From Dehalococcoidia bacterium (GTDB taxonomy: Bacteria; Chloroflexota; Dehalococcoidia; UBA2979), in the NCBI GenBank assembly GCA_009692685.1, contig SHYS01000001.1:248001-312000 (forward strand): DNA of 64,000 nt, written 5' to 3'. A program made the translations under genes and the position numbers. Shown piece after piece: positions 1 to 9,655 of this stretch. The notes below the pieces were generated by a model, which searched no databases, was not told the DNA's origin, and saw nothing but the letters and a program-made list of their open reading frames with translations. Each line of letters opens with the position of its first letter. The first letter of the stretch is position 1.

Positions 1-83
1 AGCCGGAGCGGCCGGATTCGCCGAGCCAGCCCTCGATCTATGGGGGCGGGGCGCCTAGCGGCTTGGCCGCGGACCGCAGTCTG

Positions 84-845
84 TTACCGCGCGAACTCCA
101 GAGTTAGCCGGTCTACCTCCACGCCAAGTGGGTCTGCCTCGTCAACGTGCACGACGAAATGGTTCTCGCCTTCGCGTAACTGCACGAAAGCGAACGAGAG
201 CGGTGCCATGATCTACCAGCCGGTGTCATGGGTACGGTCGGCCGCCGTCGGCTGGCTGCCCTCGGTGGCCAACGCAAGAATGTCCTCCGGACCATCGTTT
301 GAGTAGTACAGGAACGCCGAGTACAGGCCGGTTGACGGGGATGTGACGAGGAAGGTCAGGGAATCTCCCGCCTTGAGGCGCACGGTCTTGCCGGCACTCG
401 CTCGCGCCCTGAGTTGCGTGCTCGCTCCTGGGTCCGCGAATGTCTCTGCTTCGAGCACGAACAGCCGCCGGAGGGAAGGCGGCGGTGGAGTTGGAGGCGA
501 TGCGGACTTGGCCGCCGTTGCGGGTGCGGGTGAGTGAGCGGGTGTCGGCATCGCCGTCGGCACAGCAGCGGGCGTCACCGTTTCTCCAACCGCTCGAGTT
601 GACACGGCGATCGGCGAAGGCGACGGGGGCGTTGGTGTGACACCGGCACTGCCGGGCCCAAGTGGCACGCGGTCAAGGAGCCTTGGGCCGAACTGGACCG
701 CGAGGCTGCCTGCGCCGGGTAAGACAAGCAATATGAGACCCACGATTAGCGGGTGCTTGCTGAGTGGGTACTTCAACAGCCTTCGCCAGAGACGCACGGA
801 TTCGTTGTCTTCTGGTATGGGCGGGCCTCCGACGGTTCCGCACAC
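84..845 (-). pseudogene. Membrane-anchored protein with CBM6/35-like beta-sandwich domain, interrupted by in-frame TAG
   Basis: The reading frame opens with GTG at 845 and runs 210 codons to a TAG at 213-215, then continues in the same frame for 42 codons to TAA at 84-86. Seen: a cytoplasmic stretch, one transmembrane segment (about residues 31-50, rich in L/I/V), a Pro/Thr/Ala-rich linker (about 65-125), then a domain beginning LEAETF, as carbohydrate-binding modules of the CBM6/35 type do. The part after the TAG (VQLREGENHFVVHVDEADP and a closing VDRLTLEF) looks like the last strands of that same domain, so the stop splits one domain. Inferred role: surface protein with a glycan- or ligand-binding domain. 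It is either a decayed gene or one needing amber readthrough. The exact family is uncertain. Confidence 0.6.
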
Positions 846-900
846 TTCGTACGATTCTACGAGTCAAGCTCGGTCGAGTCGACGGATGCAATGTCTCCAA

Positions 901-944
901 CGAACATAGAAGCGGCGCTCGCAAGGGCGCCGCTTCTATGTTCG
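901..944. terminator. Perfect inverted repeat, probable terminator of fumC
   Basis: Two perfectly complementary 18-base arms (901-918 and 927-944) flank an 8-base loop. The hairpin lies just past the fumC stop on the minus strand and upstream of the minus-strand membrane-anchored gene. There is no clear U-run, so termination is inferred from position and from the strength of the stem. Confidence 0.65.
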
Positions 945-970
945 CACTTGCGCCATCGAGGGCGTGCAGG

Positions 971-2374
<1,404 letters not shown>

Positions 2375-2503
2375 GTCGTTATCCCTTCATGGTGCTGACC
2401 GAGCGTATGAGGCGCGGTGTGTGACATCGAGGGCGCGTGTGCGCCCCTCGGAGTTGAGGACTGCCCTTCGGGCAGGTGACACGCCCACCCGCCCCTTGCC
2501 TGT

Positions 2504-2535
2504 GGGGGCCATTCGACAGGCTCAGGAGCGCCCCC
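2504..2535. repeat. TTCGACAGGCTCA-type hairpin repeat, single copy
   Basis: Intergenic copy of the dispersed hairpin family: a stem of five G paired with five C around a loop containing TTCGACAGGCTCA. It lies in the 255-base gap between fumC and the small membrane protein. The rest of that gap shows nothing else I can support. Confidence 0.6.
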
Positions 2536-2629
2536 AGGCCCCCGCTGTCACCGAGGACGGCTCGATACCGGCGAAGCCATTGTGCGCGCGGGAGGGGCTG
2601 CACCACTCGCACAGCCGCCTGGCTCGATC

Positions 2630-3001
2630 TCATTGTGCTGCCGCTGATGACGCACGCCAGCCGATGGCGAGAGGCAGCAGGAACGTCAGCGCGTAGTAGA
2701 GGTACACGTCTGCCTTGTAGTAGCCGTCCTCTTGGTTCAGCAACTTCACGATGAACACGTAGTCGAGCGCGATGGCCAGAACCGACCAGGCAACGGCGAG
2801 CTTCAGGTAGCGCTCAAGCGCGCCCCGTTCGACCTTTGTAGTGAGCACCAAGAGTGTGATAACCGCCCCGATCGGCATTACGACCCATCCGATGAGCGAC
2901 GTGGGAAGGACGAAGAAGAGGACCACTCCCCGCAGATAGCCGATCAGCCACAGGCCAACGCCACAGCCGAACTCGTCTCTCAGCAGCCGTGTCTCGCCCA
3001 T
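2630..3001 (-). CDS. Small four-helix membrane protein of unknown function
   Basis: A 123-residue protein starting at ATG 3001. Hydrophobicity suggests four transmembrane helices: roughly residues 16-35 (LWLIGYLRGVVLFFVL), 37-53, 67-85 and 98-115. It ends with a short Ala-rich tail and a TGA stop. It sits between fumC and mdh on the same strand, but nothing in it points to TCA metabolism. I do not recognise a family. Coding is likely because the frame is open and the helices are well formed, but no function should be inferred. Confidence 0.6.
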   Translation of the reverse strand: MGETRLLRDEFGCGVGLWLIGYLRGVVLFFVLPTSLIGWVVMPIGAVITLLVLTTKVERGALERYLKLAVAWSVLAIALDYVFIVKLLNQEDGYYKADVYLYYALTFLLPLAIGWRASSAAAQ

Positions 3002-3058
3002 GCTTTGACGCTGGGCGCGCCCGCGCAGCTACCGCGGGCGCGGGCGCTTCCATTCGAA

Positions 3059-3988
3059 CTACTGCGTGGTGGCTGCGACCAACTCGAGGACGGCGGCGCC
3101 GGCGGCCCGCATGCCGGCCAGCTCGGCGTCCGACAGCGGGATGTCGTGGACGGCCTCGACGCCACGGGCACCGAGGGTGACCGGAGCGCCGACGTAGGCG
3201 TCCTTGATGTCGAACTGGCCCTGGAGCAGCGTGCAGCAGGGCAGGATGCGCTTCTGATCGAGGAGGATGGCGTCCACCATCTCGATGGTGGCGGCGGCGG
3301 GGGCGTTGAAGGCGCTGCCGGTCTTGAGGAGGTCGACGATCTCGGCGCCGCCGCGCTTTGTGCGCTCGACGACGGCTTGGACGCGCTCAGGCGAAAGCAG
3401 CGTGGTGAGCGGGACACCGCCGACCGTGGCGTTGGAGACGATCGGGACCATGGTTGCCTCGGTGTGACCGCCGAGGACCCAAGCGGCGACGTCGCGGACC
3501 GAGGCGCCGGTCTCCATGGAGATGAAGGTGCGGTAGCGGCCGCTGTCGAGCATACCGCCCTGGCCGACGACGCGCTGGACGGGGACGCCGGCGGCAGTGA
3601 GCGCTACGTGGCACATCGCATCCATGGGGTTGGCGAAGATGACGAAGACGGCGTTGGGCGAGGCCTTGACGGCGTTGCCGATGACCGAGCGAACGATGCC
3701 GGCGTTGGTGCCGAGGAGATCCTCGCGGGTCATGCCGGGCTTCCGGGGGACGCCGGAGGTGACGACGACGACATCGGAGTTGGCCGTGTCGGCCCAGTCG
3801 TTGGTGCCGGTGATGTTGGAGGAGAAACCGACCCACGGGGCGCCCTCGGCGATGTCGAGTGCCTTGCCCTGGGGCAGGCCCTCGACGATGTCGCACAGGA
3901 CAACATCTGCATAGCCGCGCGCGGCCATGATCTGGGCCATGGTGCCGCCGGTCATTCCGGCGCCGACAAACGTGACCTTCTTGCGCAC
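3059..3988 (-). CDS. mdh: Malate dehydrogenase (LDH-like, NAD-dependent)
   Basis: Oxidises malate to oxaloacetate in the TCA cycle. The 309-residue protein starts at GTG 3988, preceded by an AAAGGAG ribosome-binding site eight bases upstream; the frame is open further upstream, but that N-terminal stretch is unlike the family. The Rossmann motif GAGMTGGTMAQ lies near residue 8. The substrate-binding arginine loop (GVPRKPGMTRED, near residue 80) and the catalytic histidine region (GGHTEATMVP, near residue 175) are present. The last codon is followed by TAG. Length and motifs match the tetrameric LDH-like malate dehydrogenases common in Chloroflexota and Alphaproteobacteria. No lesion is seen. 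Confidence 0.96.
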   Translation of the reverse strand: MRKKVTFVGAGMTGGTMAQIMAARGYADVVLCDIVEGLPQGKALDIAEGAPWVGFSSNITGTNDWADTANSDVVVVTSGVPRKPGMTREDLLGTNAGIVRSVIGNAVKASPNAVFVIFANPMDAMCHVALTAAGVPVQRVVGQGGMLDSGRYRTFISMETGASVRDVAAWVLGGHTEATMVPIVSNATVGGVPLTTLLSPERVQAVVERTKRGGAEIVDLLKTGSAFNAPAAATIEMVDAILLDQKRILPCCTLLQGQFDIKDAYVGAPVTLGARGVEAVHDIPLSDAELAGMRAAGAAVLELVAATTQ

Positions 3989-4083
3989 GAACCGTACTCC
4001 TTTGTCGCTCGCCCCCCGACTACACGGTTGGGCGACCCTCTTAGTGGTGAACATGAACGGGTACCGCTCAGCGGGCCGCTCCC

Positions 4084-4160
4084 GCTCATGGTGAGCCTAT
4101 CGAACCATGAGCCGATGGCGTGGGTCCCGCGCATCCTTCGACAGGCTCAGGATGCGCGGG
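4084..4160. repeat. Head-to-head pair of TGAGCCTGTCGAA/TTCGACAGGCTCA hairpins
   Basis: Two hairpins stand side by side between icd and mdh. The first (4084-4112) has 9-base arms GCTCATGGT/ACCATGAGC around GAGCCTATCGA. The second (4126-4160) has 11-base arms CCCGCGCATCC/GGATGCGCGGG around TTCGACAGGCTCA. The loop words are reverse complements of each other, while the stems are unrelated in sequence yet each pairs perfectly. The rest of the 276-base gap shows nothing else. Confidence 0.8.
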
Positions 4161-4264
4161 AGAGGCATTGGTCCCGAGATCGGGCCCCGCCTTACTCGGG
4201 TCGGTACCTCACAATCACTGCGCCACTCCTATTTGTGATGGGCACTCGGGCGTCTGCGCCATGC

Positions 4265-5485
4265 CTAGGCCTTAGCCATCGCGGCCTGCACGCCCTCGTC
4301 GAGCTTCTCGAGGAAGCCCATGGTGGTGAGGAACGGGGCGTCCGGGGCGATGAGGATGGCGAGGTCCTTGGTCATCTGGCCGGCCTCGACGGTCTCGACG
4401 CAGACGCGCTCGACGGCGTCGGCGAAGGCCTTGAGATCGCCGTTATTGTCGAGCTTGGCGCGGTGGGCGAGGCCCCGGGTCCAGGCGAAGATCGAGGCGA
4501 TCGGGTTCGTCGAAGTGGCCTCGCCGCGCTGGTGCTGGCGGTAGTGGCGGGTGACGGTGCCGTGGGCGGCCTCGGCCTCGACGGTCTGTCCGTCGGGGGT
4601 GACGAGGACGGAGGTCATGAGTCCGAGGGAGCCAAAGCCCTGCGCGACGATGTCGGACTGGACGTCGCCGTCGTAGTTCTTGCATGCCCAGACGAAGCCG
4701 CCGCTGGACTTGAGGGCCTGGGCGACCTGGTCATCGATGAGGCGGTGCTCGTACCAGATCTTCTTGGCCTCGAAGCCGGCCTTGAACTGCGCGTCGTAGA
4801 CGTCCTGGAAGATCTCCATGAAGCGACCGTCGTACTGCTTGAGGATGGTGTTCTTCGTCGACAGGTAGAGGGGCCAGCCGCGGTCGAGGGCGTAGTTCAT
4901 GCAGGATTGGGCGAAGCCGCGGATCGACTCGTCGACGTTGTACATGCCCATGGCGACGCCGGGCGAATCGAACTTCATCACCTCGTACTCGGTGGGTGTG
5001 CCGCCGCCATCGGGTGTGAAGGTCATGGTGAGGCGGCCGGGGCCGGTGACCTTGAAGTCGGTGGCGCGGTACTGGTCGCCGTAGGCGTGGCGGCCGATGA
5101 CGATGGGCTGGGTCCAGCCGGGGACGAGCCGGGGGACGTTGGAGCAGATGATCGGCTCGCGGAAGACGGTGCCGCCGAGGATGTTGCGGATGGTGCCGTT
5201 GGGTGAGCGCCACATCTGCTTGAGGTTGAACTCGGTGACGCGGGCCTCGTCGGGGGTGATGGTGGCGCACTTCACACCGACGCCGTACTGCTTGATGGCG
5301 TTGGCGCTATCGATGGTGACCTGGTCGTTGGTGGCGTCGCGGTACTCGATGCCGAGGTCGTAGTACTTCAGGTCGATATCGAGGTAGGGGAGGATGAGCT
5401 TCTCTTTGATGAAGCCCCACATGATGCGGGCCATCTCGTCGCCATCGAGCTCGACGACCGGGTTCGCGACTTTGATCTTTGCCAT
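4265..5485 (-). CDS. icd: Isocitrate dehydrogenase (NADP+), eukaryotic-type homodimer
   Basis: Decarboxylates isocitrate to 2-oxoglutarate with NADP+, supplying NADPH. The 406-residue product begins [20 protein letters not shown], the typical start of subfamily II (eukaryotic-like) enzymes rather than the E. coli type. The metal/substrate signature [19 protein letters not shown] is near residue 270, followed by the [10 protein letters not shown] stretch near residue 310. ATG at 5485 is the natural start; the stop is TAG. It lies upstream of mdh on the same strand, separated by the paired hairpin repeats. No lesion is seen. Confidence 0.97.
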   Translation of the reverse strand: MAKIKVANPVVELDGDEMARIMWGFIKEKLILPYLDIDLKYYDLGIEYRDATNDQVTIDSANAIKQYGVGVKCATITPDEARVTEFNLKQMWRSPNGTIRNILGGTVFREPIICSNVPRLVPGWTQPIVIGRHAYGDQYRATDFKVTGPGRLTMTFTPDGGGTPTEYEVMKFDSPGVAMGMYNVDESIRGFAQSCMNYALDRGWPLYLSTKNTILKQYDGRFMEIFQDVYDAQFKAGFEAKKIWYEHRLIDDQVAQALKSSGGFVWACKNYDGDVQSDIVAQGFGSLGLMTSVLVTPDGQTVEAEAAHGTVTRHYRQHQRGEATSTNPIASIFAWTRGLAHRAKLDNNGDLKAFADAVERVCVETVEAGQMTKDLAILIAPDAPFLTTMGFLEKLDEGVQAAMAKA

Positions 5486-6004
5486 CGGTACCTCATCGGT
5501 AGGAAGCGTGTAGCCCTCTGGTCCGTCCTCGAACGCGGGAGGTTCGAGGCAGGCGCCGCCCGCTCCACCTCGCGACTGCGCGCGCCGCCTCGAGTATGGT
5601 ATCGAGGGGAAAGACGCACGCCCGTTGGGCTCGAGGGTGAGCGGTGGTTGGCGGCCCTAGGGATTATACGGGGAATCTGAGGGAGGAGCAGGGCGGGCGC
5701 GGGTTAGGATAGAAGCCCCCCCCTCCGCATGCCTCCCCCCAACGCCGCCGAGCTCTGGCCGCCGACCGCCCCCGCTACCGTGGGTTGCGTCTCGCAAATC
5801 CAACCTCAACCTCTGCTGCGGCTGAGGCTCGCGGATGAGCAATCACCGCGGTGGTCGTTGAAGCACGCCCCCCCTCGGCATGTCTCCCCGGGATTCCGGG
5901 CGAGCTAAGCTCGCGCCCGCCAGCGCCGCCACGACCGCGCGCGGGCGTACGGCCTTCGGTAGAGTGCGCGGCGACGAGCAGCGACCTCCCGAGGAGTCAC
6001 ATCG
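5486..6004. other. Divergent intergenic region (519 bases) between icd and an alpha/beta hydrolase
   Basis: I see no convincing gene. Two C-rich stretches resemble each other (about 5718-5745 and 5866-5892: a run of C, then C-T-C, then GCATG, then TCTCCCC or CTCCCCC), forming an imperfect direct repeat. A short hairpin (GGGCGAGC ... GCTCGCGCCC) lies near 5896-5917. Promoters for both flanking genes should be here, but I cannot point to them. Confidence 0.4.
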
Positions 6005-6871
6005 ATGACCGAACCAACGCAGCGCTTCGTGGAGTCGCAGCGGGTCAAGATCTGTTACTGGGACTGGGGCAACGAGCAGGCGGCGCCGCTGGTGCTGGTT
6101 CACGGTGGAGGCGACAACGCGAGGTCGTGGCAGCGTGTCGCGGCCGCTCTTAGCGACACATACCACGTGGTAGCGCCCGACCTCCGAGGGCATGGCGGGT
6201 CCGAGTGGGTCCCCGGTGGTACGTACGGTCTCCCCGATAACGCCCTCGATGTGGTGCGTGTCATCGAGGCCGTCGGGGCGCCGGCGTGGGTGCTGGCGCA
6301 CTCGTACGGGGGGTCGGTGTCGCTGCTCGCGTCCGGCGCCTACCCGGAGATGTTCCGGGGCATGATGGTGCTGGAGGGCACCCACTCGCTGAACCCTCGC
6401 GACGATGAGCCGATGGGCCCGGCGTGGGTACGGCGCTGGGGCGACCGCGTGCGCTCGTTTGAGGGGATGACGCCGCGGGTGTACCCCTCGCTGGACGACG
6501 CGCGCGAGCGGCTGCACGCCGCCAACCCCCGACTGCCCGCGGACTTCCTCCCGGCGATGGCCGAGGACGCCTCGAAGCCGGTCGAGGGCGGGTACGTGTG
6601 GCGGCACGACTACTGGATCAACGGTCGCACCTCGATGGAGGTGCGTCGGGCGGAGCTGCCGAGGTTCTGGGCGAACATCGAATGCCCCGTGTTACTGGTG
6701 TTCGCGGACCGCGACCACACGAACTCTGGCCAAGTGCCGGATGCTGAGAAGCATTTCGCGAAGGCGAAGAGTGTGCGCTCGGTGTTCATCCCGGACTCGG
6801 GGCACTGGATCCACCACGACCAGCTGGAGCGGACGGTGAGCGAGGCGCGCTCGTTCTTCGAGACGGTGTGA
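6005..6871 (+). CDS. Alpha/beta-hydrolase fold protein
   Basis: A 288-residue soluble hydrolase with the complete fold signature. HGGGDNARSW (oxyanion loop) is near residue 34, the nucleophile elbow AHSYGG places Ser at residue 100, an acidic residue lies in FADRDHT near residue 240, and the catalytic His sits in SGHWIHH near residue 265. ATG at 6005 follows GAGGAGTCACATCG, a good ribosome-binding site. The substrate cannot be read from sequence; esters, epoxides or C-C bonds are all possible in this superfamily. It ends with TGA and is followed by degenerate repeat copies. Confidence 0.85.
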   Translation: MTEPTQRFVESQRVKICYWDWGNEQAAPLVLVHGGGDNARSWQRVAAALSDTYHVVAPDLRGHGGSEWVPGGTYGLPDNALDVVRVIEAVGAPAWVLAHSYGGSVSLLASGAYPEMFRGMMVLEGTHSLNPRDDEPMGPAWVRRWGDRVRSFEGMTPRVYPSLDDARERLHAANPRLPADFLPAMAEDASKPVEGGYVWRHDYWINGRTSMEVRRAELPRFWANIECPVLLVFADRDHTNSGQVPDAEKHFAKAKSVRSVFIPDSGHWIHHDQLERTVSEARSFFETV

Positions 6872-6890
6872 CGGGAGCAGCGCTCTCGTC

Positions 6891-6945
6891 CGTTCGTGGT
6901 GAGCCCGGCACGGGGTTATCCGTTCGCCCTGAGCCTGGCGAAGGG
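6891..6945. repeat. Two degenerate hairpin-repeat copies
   Basis: Two weak relatives of the TGAGCCTGTCGAA family (6891-6913, with TGAGCCCGGCACGG, and 6922-6945, with TGAGCCTGGCGAA) lie downstream of the hydrolase. Only the second keeps a pairable stem (TTCGCCC ... GGCGAAG-like). They appear to be eroded copies. Confidence 0.4.
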
Positions 6946-7003
6946 GCAACGGGGACCGCGTCAGGTGCGAATCCTGGAGACCCGGAGAGTGAAGCGGTGA
7001 GCA

Positions 7004-7297
7004 ATGCCGTTCTTCGTTTACCTGCTCCGCTGCGCCGACGGCTCGTACTACGCGGGACACACGGAGAACCTAGAATCCCGGCTCGCGAGCCACCAGGGAG
7101 GCCTCGTCCCGGGATGCACGCGGCCGCGCCGGCCTGTGTCTCTGGTCTGGGTCGAAGAGACCTCGTCCCGGGCGGACGCGCTCCAGGTGGAACGGCAGAT
7201 CAAAGGTTGGTCGCGGGTGAAGAAGGAACTGCTGATCGACTGTGGGTGGGAAGCGCTCCGAGGATCGTCACGCGGGGGCTCGCCATGCGTGTCGTAG
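7004..7297 (+). CDS. GIY-YIG nuclease-superfamily protein
   Basis: A 97-residue protein made almost entirely of one GIY-YIG domain. VYLLRCADGSYYAGHT (residues 5-20) supplies the two tyrosine-containing strands, R26 follows in NLESRLASHQ, and the E of EERQIKGW-type helix (VERQIKGWSRVKK, near residue 62) completes the metal site. Stand-alone YhbQ/UPF0213-like proteins have this length and layout and are thought to act on DNA, though their physiological role is unclear. ATG at 7004; stop TAG. The neighbouring downstream gene is a broken antitoxin and is not obviously related. Confidence 0.85.
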   Translation: MPFFVYLLRCADGSYYAGHTENLESRLASHQGGLVPGCTRPRRPVSLVWVEETSSRADALQVERQIKGWSRVKKELLIDCGWEALRGSSRGGSPCVS

Positions 7298-7382
7298 GCC
7301 TGGAGTGCTCGATTCGCGCCAGTCGACGACGACGGTGCGGTTCGCCAGGCTCACCACGCACTGATAACGGCGCTCGATTACC

Positions 7383-7684
7383 ATGGCTGATGTGAAGAGC
7401 GCATCGGTTCGCGCAATACGCTGGCCGCCCGTGGCCATGCATCCCGGCGAGCTGCTCGGTGAGGAGCTCGAGGCGCGCGACATGACGCAGAGTGAGATTG
7501 CCCGGGCGATGGGCCGGTCTCCGGGGCAGTAAGCGAGCTGGTCCGCCAGCGAACGCTGGTCACAGTCGATACCGCATTGGACCTCGAAGGGGCGATGGGG
7601 ATCTAGGCGGAGCTCTTGTTGAACCTGCAATCGCGCTTTGACCTCGTGGAGGGGCGCAAACGGCGCGAGACGAAGGCCAGCTAA
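7383..7684 (+). pseudogene. HigA-family antitoxin (XRE HTH), frameshift plus in-frame TAG
   Basis: The N-terminal part from ATG 7383 (HPGELLGEELEARDMTQSEI) is the classic start of HigA antitoxins, and the helix-turn-helix continues to GRSPG. The frame then ends at TAA 7530. One frame over, the family sequence resumes as VSELVRQRTLVTVDTALDLE, reaches TAG at 7604-7606, and continues in frame as AELLLNLQSRFDLVEGRKRR to TAA 7682. Intact relatives read ...GISAEFWLNLQ... here, so the TAG replaces one residue. Two separate lesions make a functional product very unlikely. No intact HigB toxin is visible upstream (7298-7382). Confidence 0.8.
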
Positions 7685-7711
7685 GACCTTGCGTCGTGCC
7701 ACCATCGCAGC

Positions 7712-8056
7712 ATGACCACGCCTCGGATCCGGCATGGGCGACTCGATGACGGTGTGCCCGCGGTGTTGCCTCAGGAGCTGGTAAGCGTGCTGGCCGATGG
7801 CGGCGGCGTGCGCATCGAGCGGATCGTGTCACGCGGACAGGCCTCGGCAGAGGGTTCGTGGTACGACCAGGTCGAGGATGAGTTCGTGCTCCTAGTGAAC
7901 GGGTCGGCGCGACTGGAGTTCGAGGAGTTCGACCTCGAGCTGACGGCGGGCGACTGGGTGGAGCTGCCGGCGGGCGTGCGCCATCGGGTGGCGTGGACGG
8001 ACGAGGGAGCAGACACGATCTGGCTGGCGGTGTATCGTCCCGCCTCGACGGGGTGA
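7712..8056 (+). CDS. Cupin-domain protein
   Basis: A 114-residue single-domain cupin. The second half shows the second cupin motif as LTAGDWVELPAGVRHRVAWT (near residues 76-96), with the PxGxxH core in PAGVRH; the first motif is degenerate (WYDQVEDEFVLLVNGSARLEF), containing E-x5-G but not the usual His pair. Small cupins of this kind bind a metal or small ligand; several are annotated as phosphoribosylaminomidazole-succinocarboxamide-like or sugar-binding with little evidence. Function unassigned. ATG 7712, stop TGA. Confidence 0.75.
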   Translation: MTTPRIRHGRLDDGVPAVLPQELVSVLADGGGVRIERIVSRGQASAEGSWYDQVEDEFVLLVNGSARLEFEEFDLELTAGDWVELPAGVRHRVAWTDEGADTIWLAVYRPASTG

Positions 8057-8136
8057 GTGCCCCACCTGGAGTGGATTACGCGTACAATTCAGGCGCAATT
8101 TCGACCGCCTGAGTGGGCGACGGAGAGGGGATACCG

Positions 8137-9387
8137 ATGGACTGGGCAGACAACGCAGAGCAGGCGGCCTTCAGGGCCGAAGTCAAGAGTGTGCTGGTGT
8201 CCGGGCTTCCGGACATCTACAAGCGCCTCGCCAGTGGCGAGGGCAGCGCAGAAGAGGGCCAGGCGGGCGACTGGGTCGCCGACCGCAAGGCCGATGACCC
8301 CGAGCGGGTGAAGGCTGCGAAGGACTGGGGCGACGCACTGGCTGCTCGCGGCTGGTTCGCGCCACAGTGGCCGAAGGAGTACGGCGGCGGGGGCCTCTCG
8401 CCGATGGAGCAGTTCATCTTCCGCCAGGAGACGGCGCTGGCCGGTGCACCGGCGGTTGGTGGTTCCGGGGTGAGCCTGCTGGGTCCAACGCTGATCGTGC
8501 ACGCCTCGGAAGAGCAGAAGAAGAAGTACCTGCCGGACATCCTGTCGGGCAAGACGGTGTACGCGCAGGGGTACTCGGAGCCGGGATCCGGCTCGGACCT
8601 CGCCTCGCTGCAGACGCGTGCGGTGCGGGACGGCGACGAGTACGTGCTCAACGGGCAGAAGATCTGGACCTCGGGCGCGCACCACGCGGATGCGATGTTC
8701 GCGCTGACGCGCACCGACCCGGACGCGCCGAAGCACCGTGGCATCACCTTCCTGGTGATCGACAGCATCAAGACGCCGGGCCTGACGATCCGCCCGCTGA
8801 TCAACATGGCGTGGAAGCACGGCTTCAACGAGACGTTCTTCGAGGACGTGCGTGTGCCGGTCGCGAACGTCATCGGCGAGGAGAACCGCGGCTGGTACGT
8901 CGGCGCGACGCTCCTCGACTTCGAGCGCTCGAACATCTCTGGCGCCGTGGCGCAGAAGCGCACCATCAACGGCCTGCTGTCGTACACGAAGACGGACGAT
9001 GGCAAGGCGAAGTCCAAGCTCAGCGGCCGTGGTGGGGAATCGACGGCGGTGCGGTCGGATGTCGCGGACCGGTACATCGAGACTGCAGTGGGCGAGAACT
9101 TCTCGTTCCGCATCATCTCGATGCAGAACCGCGGCCTGATCCCAAACTACGAGGCCTCGACGGCCAAGATGTTCATCTCGGAGTCTGGTCAGCGCCTGCA
9201 GCGCACGGGGACCAAGGTGTTCGGGCTGTACTCGAACATCTGGGAGCCCTCGGACCCGCGTGCGGCGGCGAAGGCGAGCTTCACGCAGGGCTACGTGACG
9301 AGCGTGCCAGCGACGATCGCGGCCGGGTCTTCCGAGATCCAGCGCAACATTATCGCGACTCGTGGCCTAGGCCTGCCTCGCGGCTAG
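8137..9387 (+). CDS. Acyl-CoA dehydrogenase
   Basis: FAD-dependent alpha,beta-desaturase of an acyl-CoA thioester, soluble, passing electrons to electron-transfer flavoprotein. I place the start at ATG 8137 (MDWADNAEQAAFRAEVKSV), which has GGAGAGGGG just upstream; the frame is open a further 24 bases. The 416-residue product has the family order: alpha-helical N-domain, FAD-binding beta-domain with YSEPGSGSDLASL (near residue 147) and QKIWTSGAHHADAMF (near residue 177), the FEDVRVPVANVIGEENRGW segment (near residue 240), and the C-terminal helical domain ending GLGLPRG. That ending is typical of FadE-type dehydrogenases. Substrate chain length is unknown. A rho-independent terminator follows. 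Confidence 0.93.
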   Translation: MDWADNAEQAAFRAEVKSVLVSGLPDIYKRLASGEGSAEEGQAGDWVADRKADDPERVKAAKDWGDALAARGWFAPQWPKEYGGGGLSPMEQFIFRQETALAGAPAVGGSGVSLLGPTLIVHASEEQKKKYLPDILSGKTVYAQGYSEPGSGSDLASLQTRAVRDGDEYVLNGQKIWTSGAHHADAMFALTRTDPDAPKHRGITFLVIDSIKTPGLTIRPLINMAWKHGFNETFFEDVRVPVANVIGEENRGWYVGATLLDFERSNISGAVAQKRTINGLLSYTKTDDGKAKSKLSGRGGESTAVRSDVADRYIETAVGENFSFRIISMQNRGLIPNYEASTAKMFISESGQRLQRTGTKVFGLYSNIWEPSDPRAAAKASFTQGYVTSVPATIAAGSSEIQRNIIATRGLGLPRG

Positions 9388-9423
9388 ATCTGGGCGGCTA
9401 GCCAGCCCTTGACTGTTGAAGTG

Positions 9424-9459
9424 CAGAGAGGCCGCCCGCGCGGGCGGCCTCTCTGTTTG
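9424..9459 (+). terminator. Rho-independent terminator after the acyl-CoA dehydrogenase
   Basis: A perfect 15-base stem, CAGAGAGGCCGCCCG paired with CGGGCGGCCTCTCTG, closes over a CG loop and is followed by TTTGT. It lies 36 bases beyond the acyl-CoA dehydrogenase stop, in the right orientation. Confidence 0.9.
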
Positions 9460-9484
9460 TACGGAGATCTTCGGCGTTCGGAAT

Positions 9485-9539
9485 GGCGCAAGGCCTTGCG
9501 CCTCCTCTCGGCTCATGGTTCGACAGGCTCACCATGAGC
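9485..9539. repeat. Palindrome GGCGCAAGGCCTTGCGCC plus a TTCGACAGGCTCA hairpin
   Basis: 9485-9502 is an 18-base copy of the dispersed palindrome GGGCGCAAGGCCTTGCGCCC. 9511-9539 is a hairpin of the other family, arms GCTCATGGT/ACCATGAGC around the loop TCGACAGGCTC. Both sit in the 268-base gap after the acyl-CoA dehydrogenase. Confidence 0.75.
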
Positions 9540-9600
9540 GTCGATGCCGGGCGTCACGGTCAGGGGAGAGCCGGTCTGACGAGGGCGTGCGATTTTCGGA

Positions 9601-9620
9601 GGGCACAAGGCATTGCGCCC
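9601..9620. repeat. Diverged copy of the GGGCGCAAGGCCTTGCGCCC palindrome
   Basis: A 20-base copy with two changes (GGGCACAAGGCATTGCGCCC), followed by CCTAC as in the copies at 13918 and 36245. It lies just past the end of the DUF5671 gene. Confidence 0.65.
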
Positions 9621-9655
9621 CTACACGGAAGGCAGGTGCGCGTAGTCGCCTCGAC

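Noticed and set aside
6955..6980. A GGTGCGAATCCTG stretch that looks like a tRNA T-arm.
   Set aside because: No acceptor stem, anticodon arm or D-arm can be built around it.
7298..7382. Possible remnant of a HigB toxin (…LDYHG) before the broken HigA.
   Set aside because: Only a short tail resembles the family end; there is no catalytic core, so it is not called.
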